A stretch of DNA of 50,417 bases, from the NCBI GenBank assembly GCA_947630645.1, contig CANRIF010000006.1, positions 1 through 50,417 on the forward strand, read 5' to 3'. Source of the stretch: an uncultured Oscillospiraceae bacterium (GTDB lineage Bacteria; Bacillota; Clostridia; Oscillospirales; Oscillospiraceae). Below the pieces are notes generated by a model that saw only the letters and a program-made list of their open reading frames with translations, made no database searches and had not been told where the DNA came from. Positions 31,935 through 39,756 of the stretch are shown here, in pieces. Both the position numbers and the translations under genes were made by a program. Numbering within the stretch: the first letter of the stretch is position 1; every line of letters starts with the position of its first letter.

Positions 31935-32753
31935 TCACAGGTTCTGGGCGAACTGCCACAGCCGGGACACGTCCGCGTCCTCCACCTTCCCGCTGTCGCA
32001 CAGCGCCGCCAGCGCCGGGTCCAGGGGCAGGCTCACCGTGTTGCCTACGCCCAGACGCATCCCCTGCTCCTCCACATGGCTCTGGCCAAAGATGTTCAGC
32101 TTCTGCCCGCAGCAGGGGCACTCGTACCAGCTCATGTTCTCCGCCAGGCCCAGCACGGGCACGTTCATCATCCGGGCCATGTTCACGGCCTTTTCCACGA
32201 TCATGCCCACCAGGTCCTGGGGCGTGGTCACCACCACCGCGCCGTTCACCGGCAGGGACTGGAACACCGTCAGCGGCACGTCGCCGGTCCCGGGAGGCAT
32301 ATCCACGAAGAGGTAATCCAGTTCGCCCCAGATCACGTCCGTCCAGAACTGCTTTACCGCCGAGGCGATGATGGGCCCCCGCCAGACCACCGGGTCCGTC
32401 TCGTTGTCCAGCAGCAGGTTGATGCTCATGACCTTGATCCCGCTGCGGCTGACCATGGCGGGCAGGCCCTGGTCAGTGCCGTAGGGCCGGTCATGGACGC
32501 CGAAGGCGGTGGGGATGGAGGGGCCGGTGATGTCCGCGTCCAGGATGCCCACCTTATAGCCCGCCTTGGCCGCGCACAGCGCCAGCAGGCTGGTGACCAT
32601 GCTCTTGCCCACGCCGCCCTTGCCGCTGATCACGGCGATGACCTTGTTCACCCGGGACAGCTCGTTGACCGGCTCCAGCAAGCTGGACGGGTCCTGCCGC
32701 TGGGCGCAGTCCGCGCCGCATTTCGCGCAATCGTGATCGCAATTTTCGCTCAT
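31935..32753 (-). CDS. Mrp/NBP35 family Fe-S carrier ATPase
   Basis: 272 residues, cytosolic. N-terminal cysteine cluster C5, C9, C12, C16 as in NBP35-like proteins, then a deviant Walker A GKGGVGKS at 44-51 and FVDMPPGTGD (switch and Walker B). The cluster-bridging pair is CPCC in WYECPCCGQ. Family knowledge: these P-loop NTPases assemble and hand on [4Fe-4S] clusters. First gene of the run mrp, response regulator, kinase, unknown, C26, DUF554, YesL. Its promoter shares a 14-base -10 segment with the [FeFe] hydrogenase promoter, another Fe-S protein gene. Confidence 0.92.
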   Translation of the reverse strand: MSENCDHDCAKCGADCAQRQDPSSLLEPVNELSRVNKVIAVISGKGGVGKSMVTSLLALCAAKAGYKVGILDADITGPSIPTAFGVHDRPYGTDQGLPAMVSRSGIKVMSINLLLDNETDPVVWRGPIIASAVKQFWTDVIWGELDYLFVDMPPGTGDVPLTVFQSLPVNGAVVVTTPQDLVGMIVEKAVNMARMMNVPVLGLAENMSWYECPCCGQKLNIFGQSHVEEQGMRLGVGNTVSLPLDPALAALCDSGKVEDADVSRLWQFAQNL

Positions 32754-32791
32754 GTTCCACTCGCTCCTGTCGCTAAAATAAGAATAAATTC

Positions 32792-32820
32792 AGTATATCT
32801 GTCCCGCCGGGCTTTGTCAA
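32792..32820 (-). promoter_or_regulatory. Promoter of the mrp-led operon
   Basis: Minus strand: perfect TTGACA (32820-32815), 17 bases, TATACT (32797-32792), about 38 bases before the ATG. The -10 lies in a CAG-N5-CTG inverted repeat, identical over 14 bases to that at 7067-7080. Confidence 0.8.
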
Positions 32821-32874
32821 CGCCGCCGAAAGGGCGCGCCGGGCGGCCGGCGGCGGGGCAAAACCGCGAAAAAA

Positions 32875-32904
32875 CGGGCTGTTGAGAGTTTTCCCAACAG
32901 CCCG
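32875..32904 (-). terminator. Terminator after the acyltransferase/membrane protein pair
   Basis: 10-bp stem CGGGCTGTTG / CAACAGCCCG with a ten-base loop, followed on minus by six T residues. It lies 24 bases past the stop of the membrane protein gene. Confidence 0.88.
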
Positions 32905-32927
32905 CGGGATATAAAATTAAAAAATTT

Positions 32928-33581
32928 TTAAGACTCTTTCCCGTACTCCGCCCGCAGCTGGGTCCGCACCTTCCCCTCGGGGCCGCGCAGCCTGCCGCAC
33001 AGCCGCTTCCACAGTAGCCAGATCACGAAATACCCCAGCGCCAGCATCAGCACCGCCCGCAGCGCCGGCCATCCGGCCCACAATTCCCCCAGCAGCACGT
33101 TGGCCGCCGTCAGCACCAGCGTGGCCAGGACGAACCACTTGATATTCTTCTTCCGGAACAGCTCCCGCACCTTTTTCTGCGGGAAGAGCAGCTTATACAC
33201 CAGCGCGAACAGCGCCGCCAGCGCCGCGCCATGCAGCCCCAGGCCCGCCAATACCCGCCATAGGGGCGTCAGCGCCGTCACCAGCGCCGCCGGGGCGGCG
33301 CCCACCGCCCACAGAGGCAGCAGCACCCCGCTCTTCACCGCCGTGGGCAGCCGCAAAAACCGGCTGCGAAGCCGGTCGGCCCGGCTCATGCGCCGCTCCT
33401 CCGTGTAGGCGGCGAAGACGGCGTCGGCGGTCCCGGTATCGGCCGGCTCCACGATCTGCTCCGGCGCCGGCTCCGTCATCTCCTCCGTCAGTTCCTCCGG
33501 GGAAAAGGCCCGGTTGACGCTGACCCCGGCGGCCACCACCGCCGCGGCCACGCCCGCCTTGATCCGTTTGTCCATCTTCAT
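32928..33581 (-). CDS. Membrane protein of unknown function, coupled to acyltransferase
   Basis: 217 residues, not recognised. A short basic start with one hydrophobic segment (MKMDKRIKAGVAAAVVAAG), then an acidic stretch (about 28-55), a basic segment (RADRLRSRFLRLP), and about four hydrophobic helices from 75 onward, separated by a basic loop (PQKKVRELFRKKN). The tail is charged. The start at 33581 overlaps the acyltransferase stop by four bases (ATGA), so the products are made together. A role as membrane partner of the acyltransferase is inference. Confidence 0.75.
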   Translation of the reverse strand: MKMDKRIKAGVAAAVVAAGVSVNRAFSPEELTEEMTEPAPEQIVEPADTGTADAVFAAYTEERRMSRADRLRSRFLRLPTAVKSGVLLPLWAVGAAPAALVTALTPLWRVLAGLGLHGAALAALFALVYKLLFPQKKVRELFRKKNIKWFVLATLVLTAANVLLGELWAGWPALRAVLMLALGYFVIWLLWKRLCGRLRGPEGKVRTQLRAEYGKES

Positions 33582-34435
33582 CCGGCCTCCTCTCCGCCGG
33601 GATGGCGGCCGCTCCCGGCCGCTTCCTCCAGCATGGCGCGCACCCGGCCGCCCAGCTGCTTGGTGGTGGAGGCGGCCACCTCCTCCGCGCCGATGGGCTC
33701 CAGCAGGTCTATGGTCACGTCCGTGGGCCGCCAGGGGGCGTTGGCCTTTATCCGCTCCGTGCCGGACACGGCCGCCGTCACGATGGGCACACCCGCCCGC
33801 TTGGCGATCTTGAACACCGCGTCGTGGAAGGGAAGAAGCTGGCCCGTCTTGCTGCGGGTCCCCTCCGGGTACACGCCCACGTTCACCACGTCCCGCTCCA
33901 GCAGGTCCGCCGCGGCGTGGATGGTGACGATGGCCTTGCGGGCGTCGTCCCGGTCGATGACGAGGAAGTTGGCCCGGTGGATATACCGCACCAGGGGGAG
34001 CTTCATGTTCTCCGGCTTGGTGATGAACGCCAGCTCCACCCCCCGCCGGCGCAAGGCCCAGACGGTGGCGATGGGGTCGTAGTTGGAACAGTGGTTTCCC
34101 ACCAGCAGGAACCGGCCCCGGGGCAGGTCCTCCCAGCCCTTCACCGTGATACGCAGCCGGCCTGCCCGGACCAGCAGCCCGATGATGGTGATCACGATCC
34201 AGCGGGAGAGGGGCTTGTCCTCTGTCACCGGCTTTTTCAGGTCCACCGTCAGCGACAGCAGGAACACGAACAGCACCCAGCCCACCACCAGTCCCAGGAC
34301 CCAGGCCAGGTACAGTCCCGCCAGCACCGGGACGATGGCCCATCCCGCCGGGCGGAGCGCCCAGGCGCACAGCGCCGCGCAGGGTGCCGCCAGTATGACC
34401 GCCAGCAGCACGATATCGTCCTTCAAGCGCCTCAT
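33578..34435 (-). CDS. 1-acyl-glycerol-3-phosphate acyltransferase family protein (PlsC-like)
   Basis: 285 residues. Two to three N-terminal hydrophobic helices (about 8-62, 78-90), then the LPLAT domain: motif I H115-CSNY-D120 (GNHCSNYDP), VYPEGTRSKTG with E191 to R194 as motif III, and VPIVTAAVSG as motif IV. It transfers an acyl chain to lysophosphatidate in phospholipid synthesis at the membrane. Family members differ in acceptor, so the exact lipid is not fixed. First gene of a two-gene unit with a clear promoter at 34474-34502, divergent from the MATE exporter. Confidence 0.9.
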   Translation of the reverse strand: MRRLKDDIVLLAVILAAPCAALCAWALRPAGWAIVPVLAGLYLAWVLGLVVGWVLFVFLLSLTVDLKKPVTEDKPLSRWIVITIIGLLVRAGRLRITVKGWEDLPRGRFLLVGNHCSNYDPIATVWALRRRGVELAFITKPENMKLPLVRYIHRANFLVIDRDDARKAIVTIHAAADLLERDVVNVGVYPEGTRSKTGQLLPFHDAVFKIAKRAGVPIVTAAVSGTERIKANAPWRPTDVTIDLLEPIGAEEVAASTTKQLGGRVRAMLEEAAGSGRHPGGEEAG

Positions 34436-34473
34436 GTCCGCACCTCCCGCGCCCCGCGTTTTTCTCTGTCACC

Positions 34474-34502
34474 ATCATACCATGCTTCGCGCTCTTTCGC
34501 AA
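34474..34502 (-). promoter_or_regulatory. Promoter of the acyltransferase operon
   Basis: Minus strand: TTGCGA (34502-34497), 17 bases ending in TGG, TATGAT (34479-34474), an extended -10 promoter 38 bases ahead of the ATG. Confidence 0.7.
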
Positions 34503-34516
34503 GCGCCGGACCCCTC

Positions 34517-34544
34517 TTGACTATCCGCGGCGATGTGATAATAT
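34517..34544 (+). promoter_or_regulatory. Probable promoter of the MATE exporter gene
   Basis: TTGACT (34517-34522), 16 bases, TAATAT (34539-34544), about 37 bases ahead of the ATG. It is back to back with the acyltransferase promoter, whose -35 ends only 14 bases away. Confidence 0.5.
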
Positions 34545-34581
34545 GTGTGCGAATCTTGAGCGAGGCGAGGCGTGAACGGCC

Positions 34582-35958
34582 ATGGAGACCATCCAGACCA
34601 ACAAGATCACCGAGGGGATCATCTGGAAGCAGCTGCTGCTGTTTTTCTTCCCCATCCTGATCGGCTCCTTCTTCCAGCAGCTTTACAACACCGTGGACAC
34701 GGTCATCGTGGGCCGGTATGTGGGAAAGCAGGCGCTGGCGGGCGTGGGCGCCACGGGCAACATCATCAACCTCTGGGTGGGCTTCTTCGTGGGCCTGGCC
34801 TCCGGCGCGTCGGTGATCATCTCCCAGTATTACGGCGCCGGGAACCGGGAGGGGCTGTCCCGCTCCGTCCACACCGCGGCGGCGTTGAGCCTGGCCGGCG
34901 GCGTGGTCCTCACGGCGGTGGGCCTGGCCACCGCCCGGCCCTCCCTGGAGCTGCTGGACGTGCCGGAAGAGGTGATGGACGAGGCCCTTACCTACATCAA
35001 CGTGTTCTACCTGGGCATGGTCCCCTGCCTGGTCTACAACGTGGGCACCGGGGTGCTGCGGGCCATCGGGGACTCCAAGATGCCCCTCTATGTGCTGATC
35101 GCCTGCTGCGGGGTGAACATCGTGCTGGACCTGCTGTTCGTGGTGGCGTTCCACTGGGACGTGTTCGGCGTGGCCCTGGCCACGGTGCTGGCCCAGACGG
35201 TGAGCGCGGTGCTGATCACGCTGCGGCTGCTCCTCACCCGGGACATCTACCGGCTGACGGCGCGGAAGATACGCTTTCACGCCGACGCCCTGCGGCGGAT
35301 CGTCCGGCTGGGCCTGCCCGCGGGGATGCAGTCGGTGCTGTACTCCGTGTCCAACCTGGTCATCCAGGCGGCGGTGAACGGCTTCGGCACCGACGCGGTG
35401 GCCAGCTGGTCGGCGGTCAGCCGCATCGACGGCTTCGTGTGGATGGTGATGGGCGCCTTCGGCATCTCGGTCACCACCTTCGTGGGCCAGAACTTCGGCG
35501 CGGGCAAGTACGGCCGGGTCCTGCGCGGCACCCGGGTGTGCCTGGCCATGACCGCCGGGACCATCCTGGTCCTGACGGCCCTGGAACTGCTCTTCGCCGG
35601 ACCTATCCTGCGTGTGTTCACCCCGGACGAGGACGTGGTGGCCCAGGGCGCCGCCTTCGTGCGGGTCTGGGCGCCGGCCTACATCGCCTATGTGTTCATC
35701 GAGATATTCTCCGGCGCGGCCCGGGGCGTGGGCGAGGCGCTGCCGCCCATGATCATCACCGTTTTCGGGGTGTGCGTGCTGCGGCTTATCTGGATATGGG
35801 GCGTGGTGCCCTTCTGGCGCACCCCCGCCATGGTGGCCGCCAGCTACCCCGTCACCTGGGGCATCACGGCCGTGGTGTTCATCGTCTACTACCTGCGGAT
35901 GAACTGGCTCCGGCGCCATGTGCCGGAGGGGACCGTGCTTTCCGACGGCGTCACTTGA
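34582..35958 (+). CDS. MATE family efflux transporter
   Basis: 458 residues with about twelve helices. Multidrug and toxin extrusion family marks: QLYNTVDTVIVGRYVGKQALAGVGATGNI in helix 2 and the matching second-half segment containing VASWSAVSRIDGFVWM, FVGQNFGAGKYGRV and GVGEALPPMIITV. It exports organic cations or metabolites using an ion gradient. The substrate is unknown. The ATG at 34582 fits the family N-terminus (ITEGIIWKQLLLFFFPI). The ribosome site is loose (GCGAGGCGAGGCG). No resistance role is implied by sequence. Confidence 0.92.
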   Translation: METIQTNKITEGIIWKQLLLFFFPILIGSFFQQLYNTVDTVIVGRYVGKQALAGVGATGNIINLWVGFFVGLASGASVIISQYYGAGNREGLSRSVHTAAALSLAGGVVLTAVGLATARPSLELLDVPEEVMDEALTYINVFYLGMVPCLVYNVGTGVLRAIGDSKMPLYVLIACCGVNIVLDLLFVVAFHWDVFGVALATVLAQTVSAVLITLRLLLTRDIYRLTARKIRFHADALRRIVRLGLPAGMQSVLYSVSNLVIQAAVNGFGTDAVASWSAVSRIDGFVWMVMGAFGISVTTFVGQNFGAGKYGRVLRGTRVCLAMTAGTILVLTALELLFAGPILRVFTPDEDVVAQGAAFVRVWAPAYIAYVFIEIFSGAARGVGEALPPMIITVFGVCVLRLIWIWGVVPFWRTPAMVAASYPVTWGITAVVFIVYYLRMNWLRRHVPEGTVLSDGVT

Positions 35959-36015
35959 AAAACCCGCCGGTTTGTGGCATGATATAGGCAGAGACACATC
36001 GGGAGGCGATGGGCG

Positions 36016-37146
36016 ATGAAGAGGATGGCGGCTCTGGTCCTGGCCTGTCTGCTGGCGCTGTCCTGCGCCCGGGCCAAGGCGGACCAGACGGCGGAGGCGG
36101 ACGCGGCGGACGTGACCGTGGACAGGATCGCCCGCTATATCGTCGGGACCGGCTGCGGGCTGGACCCGGCCGGACTGGAGCGGCTGGACGAGACGCTGGA
36201 CGCCGACGCCCTGGACCGGTATATCACCGGGATATACGGCCTAGAGGAGGGCTCCTGGACCAGCTGCGCCCTGTACAGAGCCGGCGGCGCCGAGGCATTG
36301 GAGATCGCCGTGTTCCGCATGGCGGACCCCGGGGCGGCCGGGACCGCCGCGGAGGCCCTCACGGCCTACATCCAGGCCCGAGAGGGGGACTTCACCGGAT
36401 ACGAGCCGGCGCAGGCGGCCATCGTCCACGATTCCCTGGCCGCCGCCTCGGAGCAGGGGGACGCGGCCCTTCTTATTTGCCCGGACGCCGGGCGCGCCCG
36501 GGACGCCTTTTTGGCCAGCTACGAGGCGCTGTACCGCTGCCCCTTCGACCCCCCCAACGCGGACGACATGACCATCTACGACACAGCCGCCATCCTGGAG
36601 GCCTGGGAGAGCGGCGACGCCTCCGGCCTCACGGACAAGGACGCGGCCATCCTGGAAAAGGCCGCCCAGGTTCTGGAGGACGTGACGGAGGACGATATGG
36701 ACCCGCTGGATGTGGAGCGGGCGGTCTACCGCTGGATCACCTCCACGGTGACCTACGACCAGGACCACTACGACAAGACCGTGACCATGAGCCCCGACTC
36801 CTTCTCCCCCTATGGGCCGCTCATCGAGGGCAAGGGGGTGTGCCTGGGCGTGGCCTCCACCTTCCAGCTGCTCATGGACATGGCCGGGGTGGAGTGCATC
36901 ACCGTCGTCGGCGCATCTTACAGCAGCGCCCGCGACCACGCCTGGAACATGGTGCGGCTGGACGGCCGGTGGTACTGCGCGGACCCCACCTGGGACCTGG
37001 GCGACGCGGAGGAGACCTGGGCCTACTTCAACGTCACCAGCGACCATCTGGCCGCGACGGACCACCAGTGGGATTACGCCAACGTGCCGGAGGCCGTGGA
37101 CGCCGCCCCCGCCCCGGCGGGACCCGGCGCGGACGGCGAGGGATGA
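36016..37146 (+). CDS. Exported DUF4358 / transglutaminase-like protein
   Basis: 376 residues. Signal peptide with a cysteine at 17 (LLALSCARA). It could be a lipoprotein, though the residue at -3 is Ala, so simple cleavage near ARA-KA is also possible. Residues about 33-175 resemble DUF4358. About 225-335 form a transglutaminase-like core with C276 in GKGVCLGVAS, H308 in RDHAWNM and D323 in CADPTWDL. Such exported proteins in Clostridia are taken as peptidases or cross-linking enzymes of the surface, but the activity is unverified. It begins 57 bases after the MATE stop. A TTGAAA at the stop has only a weak -10 (TGATAT, 19 bases), so read-through from MATE is likely. Confidence 0.87.
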   Translation: MKRMAALVLACLLALSCARAKADQTAEADAADVTVDRIARYIVGTGCGLDPAGLERLDETLDADALDRYITGIYGLEEGSWTSCALYRAGGAEALEIAVFRMADPGAAGTAAEALTAYIQAREGDFTGYEPAQAAIVHDSLAAASEQGDAALLICPDAGRARDAFLASYEALYRCPFDPPNADDMTIYDTAAILEAWESGDASGLTDKDAAILEKAAQVLEDVTEDDMDPLDVERAVYRWITSTVTYDQDHYDKTVTMSPDSFSPYGPLIEGKGVCLGVASTFQLLMDMAGVECITVVGASYSSARDHAWNMVRLDGRWYCADPTWDLGDAEETWAYFNVTSDHLAATDHQWDYANVPEAVDAAPAPAGPGADGEG

Positions 37147-37233
37147 ACTCTGTCACACGCACCGGACAGACGCGCTCTGCCCGGTGTACTCATATCTGAC
37201 GGGCCTGCGGGCCAACGGAAAGGAGGCGGGACC

Positions 37234-39558
37234 ATGGACGCGAAAGCGGTCCTCGGCCAGATGACGCCGAAGGAAAAGACGCGGCTGCTCTCCGGCAGCG
37301 GCTTTTGGCACACCCTGGGCTGCGAGCGGCTGGGCGTGCCCAGCCTGCTTGTCACGGACGGGCCCCACGGCCTTCGCAAGCAGCTACGCCGAGGGGACCG
37401 GCTGGGCATCGGCCCCTCCCTGCCCGCCACCTGCTTCCCCACCTCCGGGGCCACCGCCTGCTCCTTCGACCCGGCGCTGCTGGAGCGGATCGGCCGGGCG
37501 CTGGGCGAGGAGTGCCGGAAGGAGGGCGTGGCCCTGCTGCTCGGCCCCGGGGTCAACATCCAGCGCAACCCCCTGTGCGGCCGGGACTTTGAGTACTTCT
37601 CCGAGGACCCGCTGCTGGCCGGGACCCTGGCGGCGGCCTTCATCCGGGGGGTGCAGAGCGCGGGCGTGGGCGCCTGCCTAAAGCACTTTGCCGCCAACAG
37701 CCAGGAGCTGTACCGCAACTGGGCCGACTCCGTCGTGGACCAGCGGGCCCTGCGGGAGATATACCTGCGCCCCTTTGAGATCGCGGTCAAGACCGCCCGG
37801 CCCTGGGCGATGATGACGGCCTACAACCGCCTCAACGGCACGTTCTGCTCCCAGAACCCCGTCCTGATGCGGGACCTGGCCCGGGGAGAGTGGGGCTTCG
37901 ACGGCCTGTTCGTCACCGACTGGGGCGCCATGAGCGACCCGGTGGAGTCCTTCCGGGCGGGGCTGGATCTGGAGATGCCCGGCGTCTGCCGGGGCACGGA
38001 CCGGGAGCTGCGCTACGCCGTGGAGACCGGCGCCCTGGCCCAGGAGGACATCGACCGGGCGGCCCGGAACGTGCTGGCCCTGGCCGAAAAGCACCAGGCC
38101 GGCGACGCCGTCCCCTATACCTGCGACATGGCCGCACACGCCGCCCTGGCCCGCCAGGCGGCCCGCGAGAGCGCGGTGCTGCTGAAAAACGACGGCCTGC
38201 TGCCGCTGCGCCCCGGGGCGCGTCTCGCGGTGATCGGCGGCCTGGCCAGGGAGCCACGGTATCAGGGCGCCGGCTCCAGCCGCATCGAGCCGGCGGGGCT
38301 GGACAGCTTCTGTCAGGCCCTGGATGAGGCGGGCGCCGCCTACGGCTGGGCCGAGGGCTTCCGGGGCGACGAGCCCGACGGCGGCCTGATCGCCCAGGCG
38401 GTGGCCACGGCCCGGGACAAGGACGCGGCGGTGGTGTTCGCTGGGCTGCCGGAGGACGGGGAGAGCGAGGGCTTCGACCGGGCGCACATGGAGCTGCCCG
38501 AGGCCCAGAACGCCCTGATCCGGGCCTTGGCGGAGGCGGGCGTCCCCACCGCCGTGGTGCTGCAATGCGGCAGCCCCGTGGCGCTGCCCTGGGCGGAGGC
38601 GGTGAACGCCGTCCTGCTGGTCCACCTGGCCGGGCAGGAGGGCGGCCACGCCGCGTGGGAGCTGCTGTCCGGGGCCTGCAGCCCCGAGGGCCGGCTGGCC
38701 CAGACCTGGCCCGCCAGGCCGGAGGACGTGCCCAGCGCCGCCACCTTCTCCACCGGGGAGGAGCGGGTGCAGTACCGGGAGAGCATCTTCGTGGGCTACC
38801 GCTACTACTGCTCCGCCCCCGCCGCGCCGGCCTACCCCTTCGGCCACGGCCTGGCCTACACCACGTTCGATTACAGCGATCTGGCCATTGACGGCCGGAC
38901 CGTGCGGTGCACGGTGAAGAACACCGGCGCCGTCCCCGGGGCAGAGACGGTGCAGCTGTACGTCTCCCTGCCGGGCTCCAAGGTGTTCCGGGCCCAGCGG
39001 GAGCTGAAGGGCTTTCAAAAGCTGCGCCTGGCCCCGGGCCAGGAGGCCCAGGCGGTCTTCACCCTGCCGGACGAGGCCCTGGCCTGGTACGACCCCCGCG
39101 GCCGCGGCTGGAGCGTGGAGCCGGGGCAGTACCGCGTCCTCATCGGCGCCTCCAGCCAGGACATCCGCCTGGAGGGGACGCTGGCCGTGACCGAGGGCAC
39201 CGTGCCGGAGCCGCTGGATTACCCCGTGGGCACGGCGGACCAGGCCCAATTCGAGGCGCTGCTGGGCCGTCCCGTGCCGCCGGACACTCCCGAGCGTCCC
39301 TACACCAAGGACACCCTCATGGTCCACGCCCGCTCCTCCCTGGCGGGGAAGCTGTTCCTCACCATCGGCGCCCGGGTCGCCCGGGGCCGGACGGGCAGCG
39401 CGGAGCGGGACGCCCGGATCGGCCGGCAGACCGTGGAGGGCATCCCCCTGCGGGGCATCGGCATGGCCGGCGGGGACCGGCGGCTGATCCACGCGGCGGT
39501 GGAGCTTTTCAACGGCCACCCCCTCCGGGCCGTGGCCCGGCTGTTCCGCAGGCCGTGA
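37234..39558 (+). CDS. Glycoside hydrolase family 3 (beta-glucosidase-like)
   Basis: 774 residues, no signal peptide, cytosolic. GH3 barrel with LVTDGPHGLR, GPGVNIQRNPLCGRDFEYFSE, CLKHFAANSQE, MMTAYNRLNGTFCSQN and nucleophile D229 in LFVTDWGAM. Then the second domain (RESAVLLKNDGLLPL) and an Fn3-like domain (about 540-650, CTVKNTGAVPGAETVQLYV). A tail of roughly 120 residues follows (about 655-774, FEALLGRPVPP and a basic end), which I recall in other clostridial GH3 enzymes. It splits beta-linked gluco-oligosaccharides in the cell. Substrate detail is inferred from family only. AAAGGAGGCGG precedes the ATG. A strong terminator follows at 39576-39614. Confidence 0.92.
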   Translation: MDAKAVLGQMTPKEKTRLLSGSGFWHTLGCERLGVPSLLVTDGPHGLRKQLRRGDRLGIGPSLPATCFPTSGATACSFDPALLERIGRALGEECRKEGVALLLGPGVNIQRNPLCGRDFEYFSEDPLLAGTLAAAFIRGVQSAGVGACLKHFAANSQELYRNWADSVVDQRALREIYLRPFEIAVKTARPWAMMTAYNRLNGTFCSQNPVLMRDLARGEWGFDGLFVTDWGAMSDPVESFRAGLDLEMPGVCRGTDRELRYAVETGALAQEDIDRAARNVLALAEKHQAGDAVPYTCDMAAHAALARQAARESAVLLKNDGLLPLRPGARLAVIGGLAREPRYQGAGSSRIEPAGLDSFCQALDEAGAAYGWAEGFRGDEPDGGLIAQAVATARDKDAAVVFAGLPEDGESEGFDRAHMELPEAQNALIRALAEAGVPTAVVLQCGSPVALPWAEAVNAVLLVHLAGQEGGHAAWELLSGACSPEGRLAQTWPARPEDVPSAATFSTGEERVQYRESIFVGYRYYCSAPAAPAYPFGHGLAYTTFDYSDLAIDGRTVRCTVKNTGAVPGAETVQLYVSLPGSKVFRAQRELKGFQKLRLAPGQEAQAVFTLPDEALAWYDPRGRGWSVEPGQYRVLIGASSQDIRLEGTLAVTEGTVPEPLDYPVGTADQAQFEALLGRPVPPDTPERPYTKDTLMVHARSSLAGKLFLTIGARVARGRTGSAERDARIGRQTVEGIPLRGIGMAGGDRRLIHAAVELFNGHPLRAVARLFRRP

Positions 39559-39575
39559 CATATAGGACCCACCGA

Positions 39576-39614
39576 CGCCCGGGGCGGCAAAAGCCGCTCC
39601 GGGCGCCGTTTTTT
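39576..39614 (+). terminator. Terminator after the first GH3 gene
   Basis: 13-bp stem CGCCCGGGGCGGC / GCCGCTCCGGGCG with one G-T pair and loop AAAA, followed by CCG and six T residues (39609-39614). Confidence 0.92.
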
Positions 39615-39667
39615 CCTCTGGCCCGCACAATAAGTCAAAAATCGATAAAATTTATTTGAATCACATC

Positions 39668-39696
39668 TTGCTATTTGTGCAGGATGATGATAAAAT
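39668..39696 (+). promoter_or_regulatory. Promoter of the phosphoesterase-CBM gene
   Basis: TTGCTA (39668-39673), 17 bases, TAAAAT (39691-39696), about 60 bases ahead of the ATG in a strongly AT-rich island (39620-39740). Confidence 0.65.
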
Positions 39697-39756
39697 CAGG
39701 ATATACATCTGCCATATTTTAACAAATCTTGATGGGCAGAAGAAAGGATGATATCC

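Noticed and set aside
32821-32870. Small RNA gene in the mrp upstream region
   Set aside because: Very GC-rich with short inverted repeats, but no separate promoter and terminator pair was seen.
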